Positions 12,332-22,557 of a stretch of DNA of 52,500 nucleotides are shown here, piece by piece (within the stretch, counting starts at the first letter, position 1; every line of letters begins with the position of its first letter). This DNA is from Guillardia theta CCMP2712 (Eukaryota; Cryptophyceae; Pyrenomonadales; Geminigeraceae): assembly GCF_000315625.1 (NCBI RefSeq), contig NW_005434667.1:40080-92579 (forward strand). Direction: 5' to 3'. The notes below the pieces were generated by a model. The model was not told where the DNA came from. It saw only the letters and a program-made list of their open reading frames with translations, and did no database searches. The position numbers were made by a program, and so were the translations under genes.

Positions 12332-14076
12332 TCAAATTTTACCTGTAATGTCCAGATTGTGATGACTCTGGTTGTGACCCTGATGCTGTAAATTTAGGCA
12401 CAAAATGAGATGCTCTCGGATACTTTCACTGGAGGATTGGCACCATCGACGCGCGGGGTGTTCCCTGCAGCCCATAGGCGCGGGATCTGCGAATTCAAAC
12501 ACATCACTTCCATTACAACCTACCATCATCTGTACCTTGGGAGCCGGTGCTTGATCAGGAGGAGAGGTAAATCTGGCAGCGTTGAGTTTCATAAAGGGCA
12601 GGGCAGGTTGTTGGGGCTTTTGTAGCGATGGGGTAAAAGTTTCCTCTTGGGAAACCATCGTGGTCACGATGATTTTCTTTGCCGCCTCATTCTCGGAAGC
12701 TAAAGAAGCGCCTTCAGCTGCATCTACATTTGTGTCCTTTCCACCAGCTGCTTGGTAGGGCTCTGTCAAGTGAAGACGTCAAAAAACTCTCAACGATAAG
12801 GAGCTCAGCGTAACCATCAATAGAGGAGACTTGCTCGGAAGCGCTCTGACGTCGTAAAGCAGCGCCCTCCTCCTGCTGTTTCAACCTTGTCATCAACGAC
12901 TCCTGTTTGTAAGATCTTCAATAAATCAACATGCATTTCGAATCATGTGAGATATAACATGGCTTTGCGGAGGGGGTTTTGTCGATATTGAGGCAGGCAC
13001 AGGTAACCCCTTCGGACTCGTCGAGGCATATGTAGACTGGCGGGTAAGAAAGGATGCCATCTTGTATACGTTTGAGTCTCGCGAGTCGCACCCAAGAAGC
13101 AAATCACCTGATGGTGGCCCCCGATCATTGCAAGGTCAACTGGGGTGTGACCTCGTCGATCCACAGCATTGACAGACGCTCCACATGCTACGGCTTGTTA
13201 GACTGTTTCCGCTGTCCGCTCTCTGCTTTACCGAGAAGCTCCTTTGCTGCTGAGATTCTTCCAGTCGCGGCAGCAATATGGAGAGGAGTGTGTCCCTTTT
13301 CATCCAGGCTGAAATCCAAATATCGTCATGAGTAGACGTCGACACCCGCCCAAACCTGTGAACGTATTCCTTGCCTAAGAGCCGAATGGTTGTCGTGTCG
13401 TCGGAGGCTGCTGCCTGTAGATAACACGATAGCTCACGATTTAGTGCAGGTCCATTGTGATAAATGCAAATCAGACCTTGTGTATCATCGTAGAGCGATA
13501 TGAATCGATCCTGTTGTGGTGCGTTCAATCAAATCATTCAGTCTGTGAATGATGGCGTTGCAATTTTGCCAGCATTCTCACTTGGGGACAGTGGTGGACT
13601 GCAGTCCCGAATTTCCATTGGCATGAGCGTGCATCCAGCTTTTCTGATGTCAGACCAAGAGGCATTGCTTTTTCACTAAGACGGAGTTCATACCCTCGGA
13701 CTTGTACATCTTCTCCCCGTTGACGTGTTTTGAACCTGGCATAACATGAATAGAAAAAGCGAAACTTGAGAGGTATAAGATACTTGAGAGAAGATTCAGA
13801 TGACTTGCTGCAGAGGTCTTCGATTCCCGCTGAGGATGTTGTGAGGATTTGTAACGAGCTAGAGGAAAAGCTTGTCATCATTCTTACCGACGCCACAACA
13901 GGTGGCACTTAAAGGTGAACTTGCTGTCCCCCCCATGCACTTGAAAAACGGCTGATAACATAGTCAAAAAAATAGTCTCTGTCCCATTATATGCTCTCTG
14001 TTTTACTGCGGTTGTAGCCATAAACAATCCCACCCAGCTTGTGTATCTTCTTCTTCTCAACATCAATCTCACTCAT
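12332..14076 (-). CDS. Ankyrin-repeat protein, multi-exon
   Basis: Minus-strand gene starting at ATG 14076 (MSEIDVEKKKIHKLGGI). Two ankyrin repeats are clear when short introns are removed. Exon 13308-13232 gives DEKGHTPLHIAAATGRIS, and exon 13187-13108, after a 44-nt intron, gives CGASVNAVDRRGHTPVDLAM. A degenerate earlier repeat (STMIHKAAASDD) sits in the preceding exons. After the repeats come a Pro/Ser-rich exon and a Gln/Glu-rich exon, and the last exon ends at 12332. Junction phases agree for the ankyrin exons. The segment 13380-14010 can be spliced more than one way, so the N-terminal half is uncertain. No catalytic domain is visible; a protein-interaction role is inferred from the repeats. 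Confidence 0.6.
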
Positions 14077-15246
14077 ACGCTCAGCGCTGCTTCTATTCAA
14101 CTTTCACTCTCCTTTCACGCGTCGCTTCTCGATTGCTGCTCATCTTTGCTTTCAACTTGACCGTCTCTTACAACTGACTTGACCACCCACCCCGTCCTTG
14201 TGACTCTGTTTGAGTGAAAATATCAATTAATTTGATGGGCAGCAGTCAAATCGTCTTTATTGGGCCGTGCTGTCTTTTCGTTTTCGTACCCTCTTGTGGC
14301 CTCTCTAGTCTAGAGTAGGGTGGGTTACCCCTACGGTACACTTTTATAGGTATTTTCTCTAAACATACCCCGGTACATGGCCACCCCCTACCTCCATCAC
14401 TTTATACTCAGCATGGATTGGTGGCGGCCACCGCTTTCATGGATAGATAGGAGGAGGGAACAAGGGATGAAGATGGAGGAAAGACAGAGAAGAGAAGCAA
14501 AGACGGGCGAAAACTTGAAGACAGCAGGAGAAGGGAGAGAAAACAGTCCGTGAAGACGAGCGGAAGGTGTTAGAGATGGGAAAAGTCTTGCATCAACATG
14601 GGCGAACCACATTTACTCAACATGGGAAAGAGTGCAGATGAAGAGGATGAAGAGGGAGGGGGAAAGTAGCGAACATGACAAGAAGAGATCACGATGGTTA
14701 GGTGCATTGAAAGGTATGGCGATCAGTTTATGCATAGGATTGAAGCGCATGAAGAGAAATGACATTTCATATGTCGAAAATAAGATGCTGGTTCAATCCT
14801 TGAAGAGATTGTGATGTCAAATCTTTTGTCTATTTGATTGTGATGAATTGAAGAATCTGAAAGGAGTTCGAGAATCATGCTTGATGAAATAGAAAATTGC
14901 AAAATAGAAAATTGCCATGCGATTTTCATTCAAATGGACAAAAGAATCGGAAATGAGAAGTAGATTGTTGACATTGATGCTGCTGCAGGGGGGGTTTGCG
15001 TGGAAGACAGCTAGCAAGAGAAGAAGGATTATGGTCAAAGGATCCTTCGCTACTTTCAGAAGAGATTTGACGTATTGTTTCTTCACGGTTGTTTACTTCA
15101 CGGTGTTTGTTCACCAAGCACATTCTTGGAGGTACTTATACATCTTTGTTGTTTTTTTCTTCCTCTTTTGCTCTTCTTGTATCCCCTGGTGATGTGTTGG
15201 TCTGTTTCGCAGCGCTCCAACAACATTTAGGACATCAAGTTCGAGC
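14077..15246. other. Intergenic region between ankyrin gene and UMP-CMP kinase
   Basis: Both flanking genes read away from this stretch, so it should hold two promoters. I see no coding sense. A short GTACCCC-rich piece (14305-14395) and A/G-rich runs (14440-14540, 14630-14690) are the only visible structure. Confidence 0.5.
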
Positions 15247-16790
15247 ATGGGCTCCTGTCTCACACCGAAACTTCTTGGCCATGCAAGATTCTCTTGTGCT
15301 CGATCACACATCAGTGCGCTGCGATGCCTCCGAACCCCCGCCGCTCAGAATCGACTTGGTGCGAACTACTCGTGTTTGCTTGCACCTTCTAAAAGATTTC
15401 GTGACCACTGGCTTGCTTCCGCTCCCAGGCTTGAAGTTTCCCCTCCGTCTGAGAGGGGGCTGCATGGGTTGGCTGCTTCCTCAACGCTTCAGAGACCAGC
15501 AGCAGAGCCTACGCGCGTTCGTGTCTGCGGGAGGCAACGACTCGAGCATGAGACCTGACGAATCAAGCAAGGAAAACACCTCCGTCAGACCTCAGGTCCT
15601 GCCTTCATTCCAAATCTCTCTCCTAGCATTTCTTGTTCCAATGAGATGTACTCCTCTGCCTGAGGAAAACTCCTCGGCTCCCCTTACTCCTTTGTTACAT
15701 GCTCCCTACTGTGATTAGTCAAACTCGGCCGACAATACACTTGCCAGGTTGTCTTCATCCTTGGCGGTCCTGGATCTGGGAAGGGAACACAATGCGGAAA
15801 GCTTACAGCAGGTATACAATCGAAGGGGAAGGCAGCGTGATGATAAGGTCGCGATTAGAATTTCGTCGGATGCGCCATCTCTCTGCAGGCGACCTCCTTC
15901 GAGAAGAGAGAAAGTCTGCAACCTCTCAAGTGGGATTTTATCTCTCGTGGCATTACAGGACGCTGACTTTACCTCACAGGGCGAGATGATCGACCAATAC
16001 ATGAAGGAGGGAAGAATCATTCCCGTGCGTTTTGATTACAATGATTTCAATTTGCTCAATTCAAAGCAGGTGGAAATCACAGCTCGCTTACTAAAACAAG
16101 CGATTGACAAAGACAAGTCAGAGAAACTAAGGGACTGAGTTCACGTATGTCTGACATAGGTTCGCCTTGTAGGCATCGTTTTGATGTTTTTCTTATTGAT
16201 GGATTTCCGCGGAACATGGTGAGAGAACACCTGATGATTGGTATACTTCCGTTGTGACCGCGGCCTCGTAGGATAATCTGCGAGGCTGGAATGAGATAGT
16301 AGCTACTGACGTCAACGTGCAATTCATGGTCTTCCTCGAGTGTAGCGAGGAGGTTTCATCTTTTCCCCGAGGTCCTTTGGCTCCTCACCATGACCGCAGG
16401 TGATGACTGAACGACTGAAACAGCGAGGAGAGACCAGTGGGCGGGTTGACGACAATGAGGTGAGCGAGGATCGGACGGAGGAGGATGGTGAAAGCTGCTG
16501 CTGTACAGGCATCGATTAGAAAGCGTTTCAAGGTCTATCAGTCGGTTGGTGCTGAATCTACTGTTGGGCTTGCTGAAGCATGAGCAGGAAACGATGCCAG
16601 TAGTGCTTCAATTCGAGCGAGAGAAGAAGCTCAGGTCAGTCAAAGCGAGGGACAATCATCGAATAACCAGCACTGCAGGAGAATCCGAGCAGACGAGGGG
16701 TCCATCGCAACCGTTTATGCACAAGTTAGGAAAACCATTGCTCCTCTCCTCGAGCACAAGGTCAGCAGAACCTCGCAGTCTCACGCCTGA
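15247..16790 (+). CDS. UMP-CMP kinase (adenylate kinase family), eleven exons
   Basis: Phosphorylates UMP/CMP with ATP. The family motifs appear in order once short introns are removed: P-loop GGPGSGKGTQC, NMP-binding HLSAGDLLREE, then GEMIDQYMKEG, VFLIDGFPRNM, DNLRGWNEI, the lid MTERLKQRGETSGRVDDN, and a closing helix near SIATVYAQVRK. Exons: 15247-15358, 15429-15595, 15748-15811, 15859-15929, 15980-16024, 16070-16116, 16173-16218, 16272-16352, 16400-16459, 16509-16544, then 16588-16634 and 16679-16790. Every junction from 15595 on is phase-consistent and introns there are mostly 43-56 nt. The first junction (15358/15429) was chosen because it joins an ATG leader in phase. About 100 residues precede the kinase; they are basic and Ser/Ala-rich and contain a FPLRLRGG box, suggesting organelle targeting. 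The N-terminus is the weak part. Confidence 0.85.
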
Positions 16791-17031
16791 CTTGCTGTCG
16801 CAGAAACACCGGGGTCTGGGAGGAAAACTATCCTTCGTGGGTGATCTCTTAAGGGTGAAATACGAGACCTTCTTGTGCCGTCGTTTCTGACATGTCCACA
16901 GAATTTCTTCTTGACCAGGTTGGTGGTCAGTCTCCTCACTCGGGTCCGGAACAAAAGCGCATGATCATCAGCTGTAAATTGAGAGATCAACCGCAAGTCG
17001 ATTCACTCCTGCTGTGCGCTCGGTGAACAAG

Positions 17032-17572
17032 TCAATCCTCACTCCTTACTGCCAACTTTGACGGAAGAGTTTTCGACCCAAACCAGTATAGCCTCCCGTA
17101 GTCTACATAGAGCTCTTCCCCAGAATGAATGACGCGCGTTGCGATGACATCTGCGTAGCCATCGTCTGCCTTTCGGTCAGACCATTCAATCATGACCTCT
17201 TGCTTTACCAGGCTTCTTCTGGAAGCGGACGTTATGTCGATCGGCTTGGCGGCAGTCGTTGATGTACCTTGCCTTCACCTCCGGGAAGTTTCTGGCATCG
17301 CATGAGTTTCGGTGGGCGAGGAGGGAGGGAGGCACTTGAGGTCGATGTATTTCTGGGGTCCAAGGCGCATCAAGAAGCTCTTGTCCTGTTTTACCATCAG
17401 CTCATGTCTTGCACGGCAACATATCCACCTCAAGCTGCATGGCTTCTTTCGTAGTCAGAGTCCCTAGGGGCGATTCATATCGACATATCGTTTCCCCTTC
17501 CATGAAGTCTCGAGAAGCAAAAAGACCCATCCCTGCACCAGGCAGCAAAGACTTGGCGACCAATAGATCCAT
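17032..17572 (-). CDS. Small SET-domain protein (putative lysine methyltransferase)
   Basis: Four exons on the minus strand: 17572-17429, 17385-17336, 17291-17209 and 17165-17032. Introns are 43-44 nt and all phases agree, giving 136 residues. It is almost only a SET fold: N-terminal LLPGAGMGLFASRDFMEGE, middle ARYINDCRQADRHNVRF (in place of the usual R-F-I-N-H-S-C), and C-terminal GEELYVDYGRLYW with the catalytic-type Tyr. SET proteins transfer methyl from SAM to lysine. The substrate cannot be told, and the lack of pre-SET/post-SET Cys clusters argues against the classic histone H3K9 enzymes. Coding-like sequence continues upstream to about 17790, so the start may lie further 5'. Confidence 0.75.
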
Positions 17573-17870
17573 GTCCAGTCTGCTTTCTTCATCGAAGATC
17601 ATGACAAACAGGCAAACGTTCGATTTTCGCGTACCACCCGACATCCATGAAGTCGAGAGGAAATTTCTAGCCTGTGCTTTTGAATCATTACATAAAAACT
17701 TGTTGTAAGTTGCCCAACCAATATCTTGAGGCTGTATTATCATGTTCCAGAGCGACAAGTCATTTGAATCTGCATGCACTTTCAAAACCAAAGCGAAAAA
17801 AGCTACTCAGTTTTGAACACTACAACACAGCACAATCTTAATGCAGTGTCATAGAAAGGAAACTTCGGAT

Positions 17871-18749
17871 TCAAATTTTCCTCAAGGATAACATTATGGC
17901 TTCCTGTAGCTCGGAATCTTCATCTATGCCCACATCTACCGGGTCTGTCAGATTTTTCTGGCTTTGTTTGCTATTCAAATCTGAATTGTTCCCATCGTTT
18001 TCATGTTCACTTGTAGAAAAGCCTGATGATGCTTGGACTGGAGAGTATGAGACGGATGGATAAGAATTTCTCTCCAACTCCCTTCTAGAATGCCCAGACA
18101 TGGCAGACATTGAAGAAAACAATGAAGACATCACATTCATTCTTGGCAGTTCAGCAAAGACATGTGAACCACATTTGAATATCAATCCGACCAAGAGCCC
18201 GATCACAGCAGGAATAAGAGAGAACGGCAATCTATACAAAAGCAGCTGAGAACAAAGCAGGATCTCAAACCATCTGTTGTCTATTCCAAACGTGAAGACA
18301 GAAAAGCGAACCTTCACGGGGATTTCAAACAAGTAGCGACTGAGAAGAGAAAAGTACAGGACTAAGGGGCCGCTCTTTGACAACTGGCGAGATTCTATTC
18401 CTAGAGGTAGGAAGAATGCTAATAACAGCATCACAGCATGAGCAAAGCTTGCGAGGAAACACAAGAGCAGAAACTTCGAGCGCCCCAGATGACTTTCAAC
18501 AAGCCTCATCCGAAACAAGAAGAAGCAACCGAACAACGTCTCTGCGCAAGTCTGCCACGTGATCCATCCCGCACACAAAGTCATACAAAATGCTGTGATG
18601 GAGGACGTGGAAAAGCGAGTCAGAACGTCGAAGAAGGGCGTTGCGAATCTCCATATCTGATTGCAAGCTAGCAGGCAGAGTGAACCCAGCGCAAGCTTGC
18701 CCGTGACGGGATAGGCTGTCCAAATTGAAGCTGCCATATCCTCCTCCAT
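17871..18749 (-). CDS. Rhomboid-like membrane protein of the UBAC2 type with C-terminal UIM
   Basis: Single-exon ORF, ATG at 18749, about 292 residues. The first 200 residues carry about five hydrophobic segments. Between them is ETLFGCFFLFRMRLVESHLG, which matches the E-x-L-F-G...R-x-x-E-x-x-x-G signature of rhomboid-type and UBAC2/DSC2-like pseudoproteases. The serine-protease GxSx and catalytic His motifs of active rhomboids are not evident. A Ser/Asn-rich cytosolic tail follows and ends in EDSELQEAIMLSLRKI, an almost ideal ubiquitin-interacting motif. UBAC2 itself ends in a UBA domain, so ubiquitin binding seems kept by a different module. Likely an ER factor in ubiquitin-linked quality control (inference). 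It lies tail-to-head with the SET gene, about 300 bp apart. Confidence 0.7.
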   Translation of the reverse strand: MEEDMAASIWTAYPVTGKLALGSLCLLACNQIWRFATPFFDVLTRFSTSSITAFCMTLCAGWITWQTCAETLFGCFFLFRMRLVESHLGRSKFLLLCFLASFAHAVMLLLAFFLPLGIESRQLSKSGPLVLYFSLLSRYLFEIPVKVRFSVFTFGIDNRWFEILLCSQLLLYRLPFSLIPAVIGLLVGLIFKCGSHVFAELPRMNVMSSLFSSMSAMSGHSRRELERNSYPSVSYSPVQASSGFSTSEHENDGNNSDLNSKQSQKNLTDPVDVGIDEDSELQEAIMLSLRKI

Positions 18750-19117
18750 CAACGCTGAGACCAGTGAGAGTAGGTGATATCACATATGTCTTGCAACCAT
18801 TTGCCGCACGGGAAAGCGCAGCATCTGTAAGGGGTGGAGTGAGGCAGAACAAGCGGAACAGGCATTAGGAGCGAGCCAAGTGTAAACTAGGGAGTGAAAA
18901 CATGGAGGGGGTGGCAAGTCATATAGTACAAGATGGAGAAGGGGAAAGAGGGAAGTGTGTGAAAGGGAGAATCCGACAGGGGATTGGAGGGGTTGGCATA
19001 GATGAGGATAGAGGATGTGGCAGTACCTGGTCTCCAGCAGGAGCTGACAAGCCTCACAAGCCTCACAAGCCTCACACGCTTGTCTACACCCTCACTGCTC
19101 CAGCTGAGCTGAGCTCT

Positions 19118-19290
19118 TGGTGCCGGTGCTGGTGCCGGTGCTGGTGCTGGTGCCGGTGCTGGTGCCGGTGCTGGTGCCGGTGCTGGTGCCGATGCTGCTC
19201 AACTGGCTGCTCAACTGGCTGCTCAACTGGCTGCTCAACTGGCTGCTCAACTGGCTGCTCAACTGGCTGCTCAACCAGCTGCTCAACACT
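19118..19290 (+). repeat. Two adjacent minisatellites (6/12-bp and 12-bp units)
   Basis: 19118-19191 is built from GGTGCT/GGTGCC hexamers. It passes directly into seven or so copies of CTGCTCAACTGG at 19196-19283. A small triplicate of CCTCACAAG precedes it at 19050-19076. The arrays stay open in several frames on both strands only because their periods are multiples of three. The surrounding 18750-20015 has no convincing gene. Confidence 0.85.
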
Positions 19291-19319
19291 GCTCAACCAG
19301 GAGGCGGGTCGGAGAGGGT

Positions 19320-19620
19320 GATGAGGGTACACGTTGGCGGGAAGGGCAGTGGGCGCAGAGGACTGGGCGGGAAGGGTGGGGTAATGACAGTACCCCTTCA
19401 TATGAGTGAACTATTGGTGATAAAGGTATGGTAGAGGTACAAGGATCGATTTTAAACATGGAGGTAGGGTGAAGCGAACAGATGGATGGCCGAACGTGAC
19501 ATCCAAAAAGGTGGGTGGGGTGAATGGGGTGGTGTCAATCAGAGGGTACTCAAAGGGAATAGATAGGGTGCATAGCATGTTCCAGGGGGTTGGGGGTAGC
19601 GAGAATAGTGGGAAAGCGAG
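19320..19620. repeat. G-rich dispersed block related to 33.2 kb
   Basis: Strand-asymmetric sequence rich in GGGGTA/GGTAGGGT words. On the opposite strand it resembles the C-rich block at 32690-33340, and both contain the word CATAGCATGTTCC (near 19574 and 33265). No ORF structure. Probably a dispersed non-coding repeat family; homology rests on the shared word and style only. Confidence 0.4.
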
Positions 19621-20015
19621 ATTGTTATGTCCTCTCCTCTTCCAGTCCTGCCTCCCTCGGTCCTCGACAGCAGCACATGGTCAACGTAGCTCACCATGGC
19701 AGCTGCAGCGCTCAATGGCTCTGAGCACTGACCTCCTGCCAAGCGCCTATCTCTTGCTTGACTTGATATCGTCTTGCTGTTCCTTGCTCGTTTCCTGGGT
19801 ATCTATCCAAGCTATCTGTCGTGGCTGAAACGTTGATTCTGATCTGTTGATTTGGAATGAAACCCCAAATACGTTTGATTGTTGAGTGCGCATGAGGCAT
19901 GAAAGAAACTGATTGTAGTGTTCGCGATGCCATGAGAAACGAAGATAACGTGTCTTGGAATGAAACACACCAGAACGTGGATATGATTGTGTCTGATCTG
20001 GCCTTGCACAGGGAT

Positions 20016-22073
20016 ATGGCCTTGAGCTCTAGAAAAAGAATGCTTGGAGGGGCACCTGGTACAGATGAAAACGCAATCCGAAGACGAGTCAGGTCTCAAA
20101 TACACTGTTTTGTCCGCTGAGTTCTTTGACCTTGTGATATGAGTTGCACAACCCAGACTTTGTTGCAATATCTGTTATGTTGGGCGACTGTTACATTTGA
20201 GTTGTGGTGGAGGTGGATGCATGATATTTGCGACTGCAAGAGTCCCAGAGATTCGAGCCATTCGTGCATGACGTCGATTCGCGATATGACATGAGATACC
20301 TTCTTGTTGTCTGTCGCGTCATCAACGATGTCGAGAATTGTCTGTGGATAATTTTGTGTTTTGGGGATCTTTGCAGACTTCATGAAAAGCAATCTTTTGG
20401 AATCTGTTTCAAAAATTCTTGTCTTGGATGGTCCCATGTTGTCAGTGGGAAGATGATTAAGGTTGTTCTGACACTTTGGGTACACAGAGGGCCTCCGGGA
20501 TCTCGAGTGTACGTGGGTAATCTTTCATGGGAATGCTCATGGCAAGACCTGAAAGATCATATGCGCGGACCTGGAGGAGATCTGGTGCTACTTCTCGTTG
20601 CTCATGTCTGGCAGTCTTTCCTGAAAGTTTGTGAAAGGACGTTGTATACTCAGAAGTGATGTACGACAGTGGTGGAAGAAGGTTCTGTGCGTCATCGCCA
20701 GGGTTGCATTCCCCTGAGACAAGTTTTTCAGCAAAGGATGTGCCCTCGTAGAATACTCTTCACCTCAATTTGCAACAAGAGCAATCGAAGAGCTTCATGA
20801 TACTGTGCGCATAACGCAGTCGTTCAATTTTCAGACTGAACACACTTCAGGAAATAAGAGGGCGTAAGATCTTTGTTCGCGAGGACAGAGAGGACTCAAG
20901 GGTGTACGTTGGAAACCTGAGCTGGGAAGCTGCTTGGCAGGAAAATGAGCCGAATGCTTCCTTCTCTCGCCTTACTTGGGTAAACAGGATGTGAAAGACC
21001 ACATGCGCGGACCCAATCAGGACATGGTGAACCTGGCTCTGTAGACCATCTTGCATTTGATGCAACCTCAACCTTGCAGGACGTGAAGCATGTCGATGTT
21101 CTCCTGGACCCTGTAGGCAGAAGGTTGGAAATCATAGACTTTTACGTGCAAGAGGAGGGTTTCTGACTCTGTTTCATCCAGCAAAGGATGCGCGATTGTT
21201 GAGTATTCATCTCCTGCCGAAGCGCAGCGTGCCATTGATGAACTTAACCACACCGTAAGTAGTATGTGGTGATTTGATCCCTGCTGTTTGAATGATTAGT
21301 CGTTGATCAGGATTTGTTGGGGAGAAACATTTTTGTGCGTGAAGATCGTGAGAATGGAATTTCGAGCAACAGTGAGAATTGATGAGTTTAAATCACTTTC
21401 TCATCCGATTTCAGACAATGGCGTAACTCAAGTCACTTTTAATGGCGTCAACCACAATCCGGCTGTGGTTCGAGGACCTTTCACCGTCATGAGAGGTGTT
21501 CTCGATCCCAAACTTGTTGTTTCTGATTCGTCCACAGGAAATATGAGGCCGAACGTGCCCATGCCTCAACGCGTCCAGATGCCCAGAGTGACTCGAGGTC
21601 ATTTGACTGCTACCAGCTTGAGACCTAAACCCTCTCTGCCCAGGGCCCCAGGTCCGACCTGCTCTTAAACGGCCTGGACAAGGTCGCCGCGTGTACGTGG
21701 GGAACTTGTCGTGGGACTGCCAGTGGCAGGTAAGAGGCTGGAGCTCTCCGAGACTGCGCTGACAGCAATCAAGGACCTGAAGGATCACATGCGAGCAGCA
21801 GGCGAAGTGCGCTATGCGGACATCATGTACGGTGAGAGCAACTCTGCTGAAGCTGGTTCACTTTCCACAATGATTTACGTGAGGCATCAGGACCAGATGG
21901 AAGATCCAAGGGATGCGCTTTGGTTGAGTATAATACGGTGGAAGAAGCGCAGAAGGCTATCACAGAGCTGCATGATTCTGTACCCGAGTTTTGAGAGTCG
22001 AAATTTTACTTACTTGCTGCAGGACCTTATGGGCCGCTTGATTTTCGTGCGCGAGGATCGAGAGAACGTTTGA
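20016..22073 (+). CDS. RNA-binding protein with three RRM domains
   Basis: Each RRM opens with RVYVGNLSW, continues D-(L/V)-K-D-H-M-R and S-K-G-C-A-(L/I)-V-E-Y, and closes with IFVREDRE, the Gbp2/Hrb1 or hnRNP-M type. Exons from 20488 on: 20488-20584, 20638-20681, 20732-20804, 20851-20940, 20988-21026, 21080-21123, 21182-21254, 21311-21371, 21415-21597, 21644-21729, 21774-21831, 21891-21979, 22023-22073. All phases agree; introns are 43-60 nt. A linker rich in Pro/Arg separates RRM2 and RRM3. The stop is right after RRM3. The likely first exon begins at ATG 20016 and ends near 20092; it would join in phase to 20488 over a 395-nt intron, and this part is tentative. One junction (20940/20988) has no GT donor. 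Probable role: nuclear mRNA binding or export. Confidence 0.8.
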
Positions 22074-22123
22074 TGTAGTTCTCACGATGTTAAGTCAGTT
22101 CTCAACGGGTCGCCCGGCGGACT

Positions 22124-22430
22124 CCGAGCCTGTGGAGTTCCCGGCGCCGAAAGCCTCTCGTCGTAGAAAGTTCTTTCACTTCATAATTTTGGTAACGAAA
22201 TTTCGGCGCGGATTTTTAAAAATGAAAGTCTGAGAAATTTATGATTTGACGTCACGTCATTGTAGCACGGACAGTTGCCGTTGGCCCAGTGGCTCCGGTG
22301 GCCGGGCCGAAGCCCGACCCGGTGATCGGGCCGCCGCCCGCGGCCGTCGCAGCCGCGTACTCAGCGGAGTCCAAGTTGAAGCCTCGGCATGAGTGGGCCG
22401 GGGCCGGGCGCCCGGCCAACGGCGGCGGGA
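22124..22430. repeat. GC-rich island, copy 1
   Basis: An abrupt GC-rich patch full of CCGGGCC/GGCCCGG words (for example GGCCGGGCCGAAGCCCGACC) in otherwise about 50% GC DNA. Similar patches occur at 33490-33900 and 45410-45585. Here it immediately precedes the coiled-coil gene and could hold its promoter. No coding sense. Confidence 0.45.
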
Positions 22431-22557
22431 GGAGAAAAAAGAAATCGAGGCCAGTCAAGTTGACGTGAGGTTGAAGGCGGGAGTGGGAGAGGGAGAGAGA
22501 GAGTCTGTGGGACATAGCGAGAGGAGGGGGCAATTCTATGATCAACGGAGACTTGGA

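Noticed and set aside
20096-20485. 129-codon minus-strand ORF inside the proposed first intron of the RRM gene
   Set aside because: Composition is fairly protein-like, but no domain, paralogue or splice support; could be chance. Worth a transcript check only.
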